Source: Dehalococcoidales bacterium | Lineage (GTDB): Bacteria > Chloroflexota > Dehalococcoidia > Dehalococcoidales > RBG-16-60-22 | Length of the DNA: 6,492 nt | NCBI GenBank assembly: GCA_030628245.1 | Contig: DAOVRI010000100.1 | Coordinates: forward strand, 1 to 6,492 | Direction of reading: 5' to 3' | Shown: positions 6,410-6,492 of the stretch, one piece after another | Layout of the letters: each line of letters starts with the position of its first letter | Position numbering within the stretch: the first letter of the stretch is position 1 | Position numbers and translations under genes: made by a program | The notes under the pieces: generated by a model | What the model saw: only the letters and a program-made list of their open reading frames with translations | Database searches by the model: none | Told to the model about the DNA's origin: nothing

Positions 6410-6492
6410 ATGGACGAAAGCCTGATTAAGAGATTGATAGCTTCAATAAAGTGTGGTTCCTGCGGGCAAAACTACCAGGAAGACCATATTGA
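6410..6492 (+). CDS. Small zinc-ribbon-like protein, N-terminal fragment (runs off window)
   Basis: An open frame from ATG 6410 stays open to the window end for 27 complete codons: MDESLIKRLIAS, then IKCGSCGQNYQEDHI. The CxxC pair at residues 15 and 18, followed by a tyrosine, looks like the first knuckle of a zinc ribbon; a second CxxC would be expected beyond the window. I believe similar small proteins follow bifunctional-nuclease genes in Dehalococcoidia-like genomes, but this is memory, not shown here. The upstream region has only a weak G-rich ribosome site (GGGG at about 6397-6400). The close spacing after the previous gene suggests one operon. Function is unknown. Confidence 0.62.
   Translation, partial: MDESLIKRLIASIKCGSCGQNYQEDHI

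Noticed and set aside
1..6492. CRISPR array, tRNA or rRNA genes
   Set aside because: No regularly spaced direct repeats and no recognisable tRNA or rRNA sequence were seen on either strand.

Overview
This window looks like an ordinary bacterial chromosome segment with one accessory patch at its left end. Most of it (about 712-6492) has GC content I estimate by eye in the low-to-mid 50s percent. It carries housekeeping-type genes of a bacterial kind. I suspect Chloroflexota (Dehalococcoidia-like). That rests on the style of the proteins, a bifunctional-nuclease gene followed by a small zinc-ribbon gene, and an interspersed hairpin repeat whose sequence type I associate with such genomes. This is an inference, not something the window proves.

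Layout from left to right. (1) 1-120 is the end of an insertion sequence, apparently IS3-family. It holds the first 25 codons of an OrfA-type transposase on the minus strand and the element's outer terminus at 120. (2) 121-606 is an AT-rich (about 35% GC) minus-strand gene for a 161-residue protein with two membrane segments and no recognised family. It has its own promoter, and its stop codon touches the IS end. (3) 712-5560 is a minus-strand gene row transcribed leftward: ppsA (PEP synthase), a dGTPase-like HD hydrolase overlapping ppsA by 4 nt, then after a 129-bp gap containing a hairpin repeat, hisH and hisF. (4) 5561-5822 is a divergent promoter region. It holds a strong minus-strand promoter for ppsA and a strong plus-strand promoter for the next gene. 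(5) 5823-6374 is a plus-strand bifunctional nuclease/DUF151 protein, followed at 6410 by the start of a small protein with a CxxC knuckle that runs off the window.

How the genes work together. PpsA makes PEP from pyruvate, and the HD hydrolase probably acts on dNTPs. HisH and HisF together form imidazole-glycerol-phosphate synthase (step 5 of histidine synthesis, also releasing AICAR to purine synthesis). There is no single pathway joining all four. The ppsA-dgt pair is tightly coupled, whereas hisHF may be a separate transcriptional block. hisA, which commonly lies between hisH and hisF, is absent here. I do not see a clearly novel system. The best leads are the IS/membrane-gene junction, the inverted-repeat element between dgt and hisH, and the organisation of the divergent promoter region.
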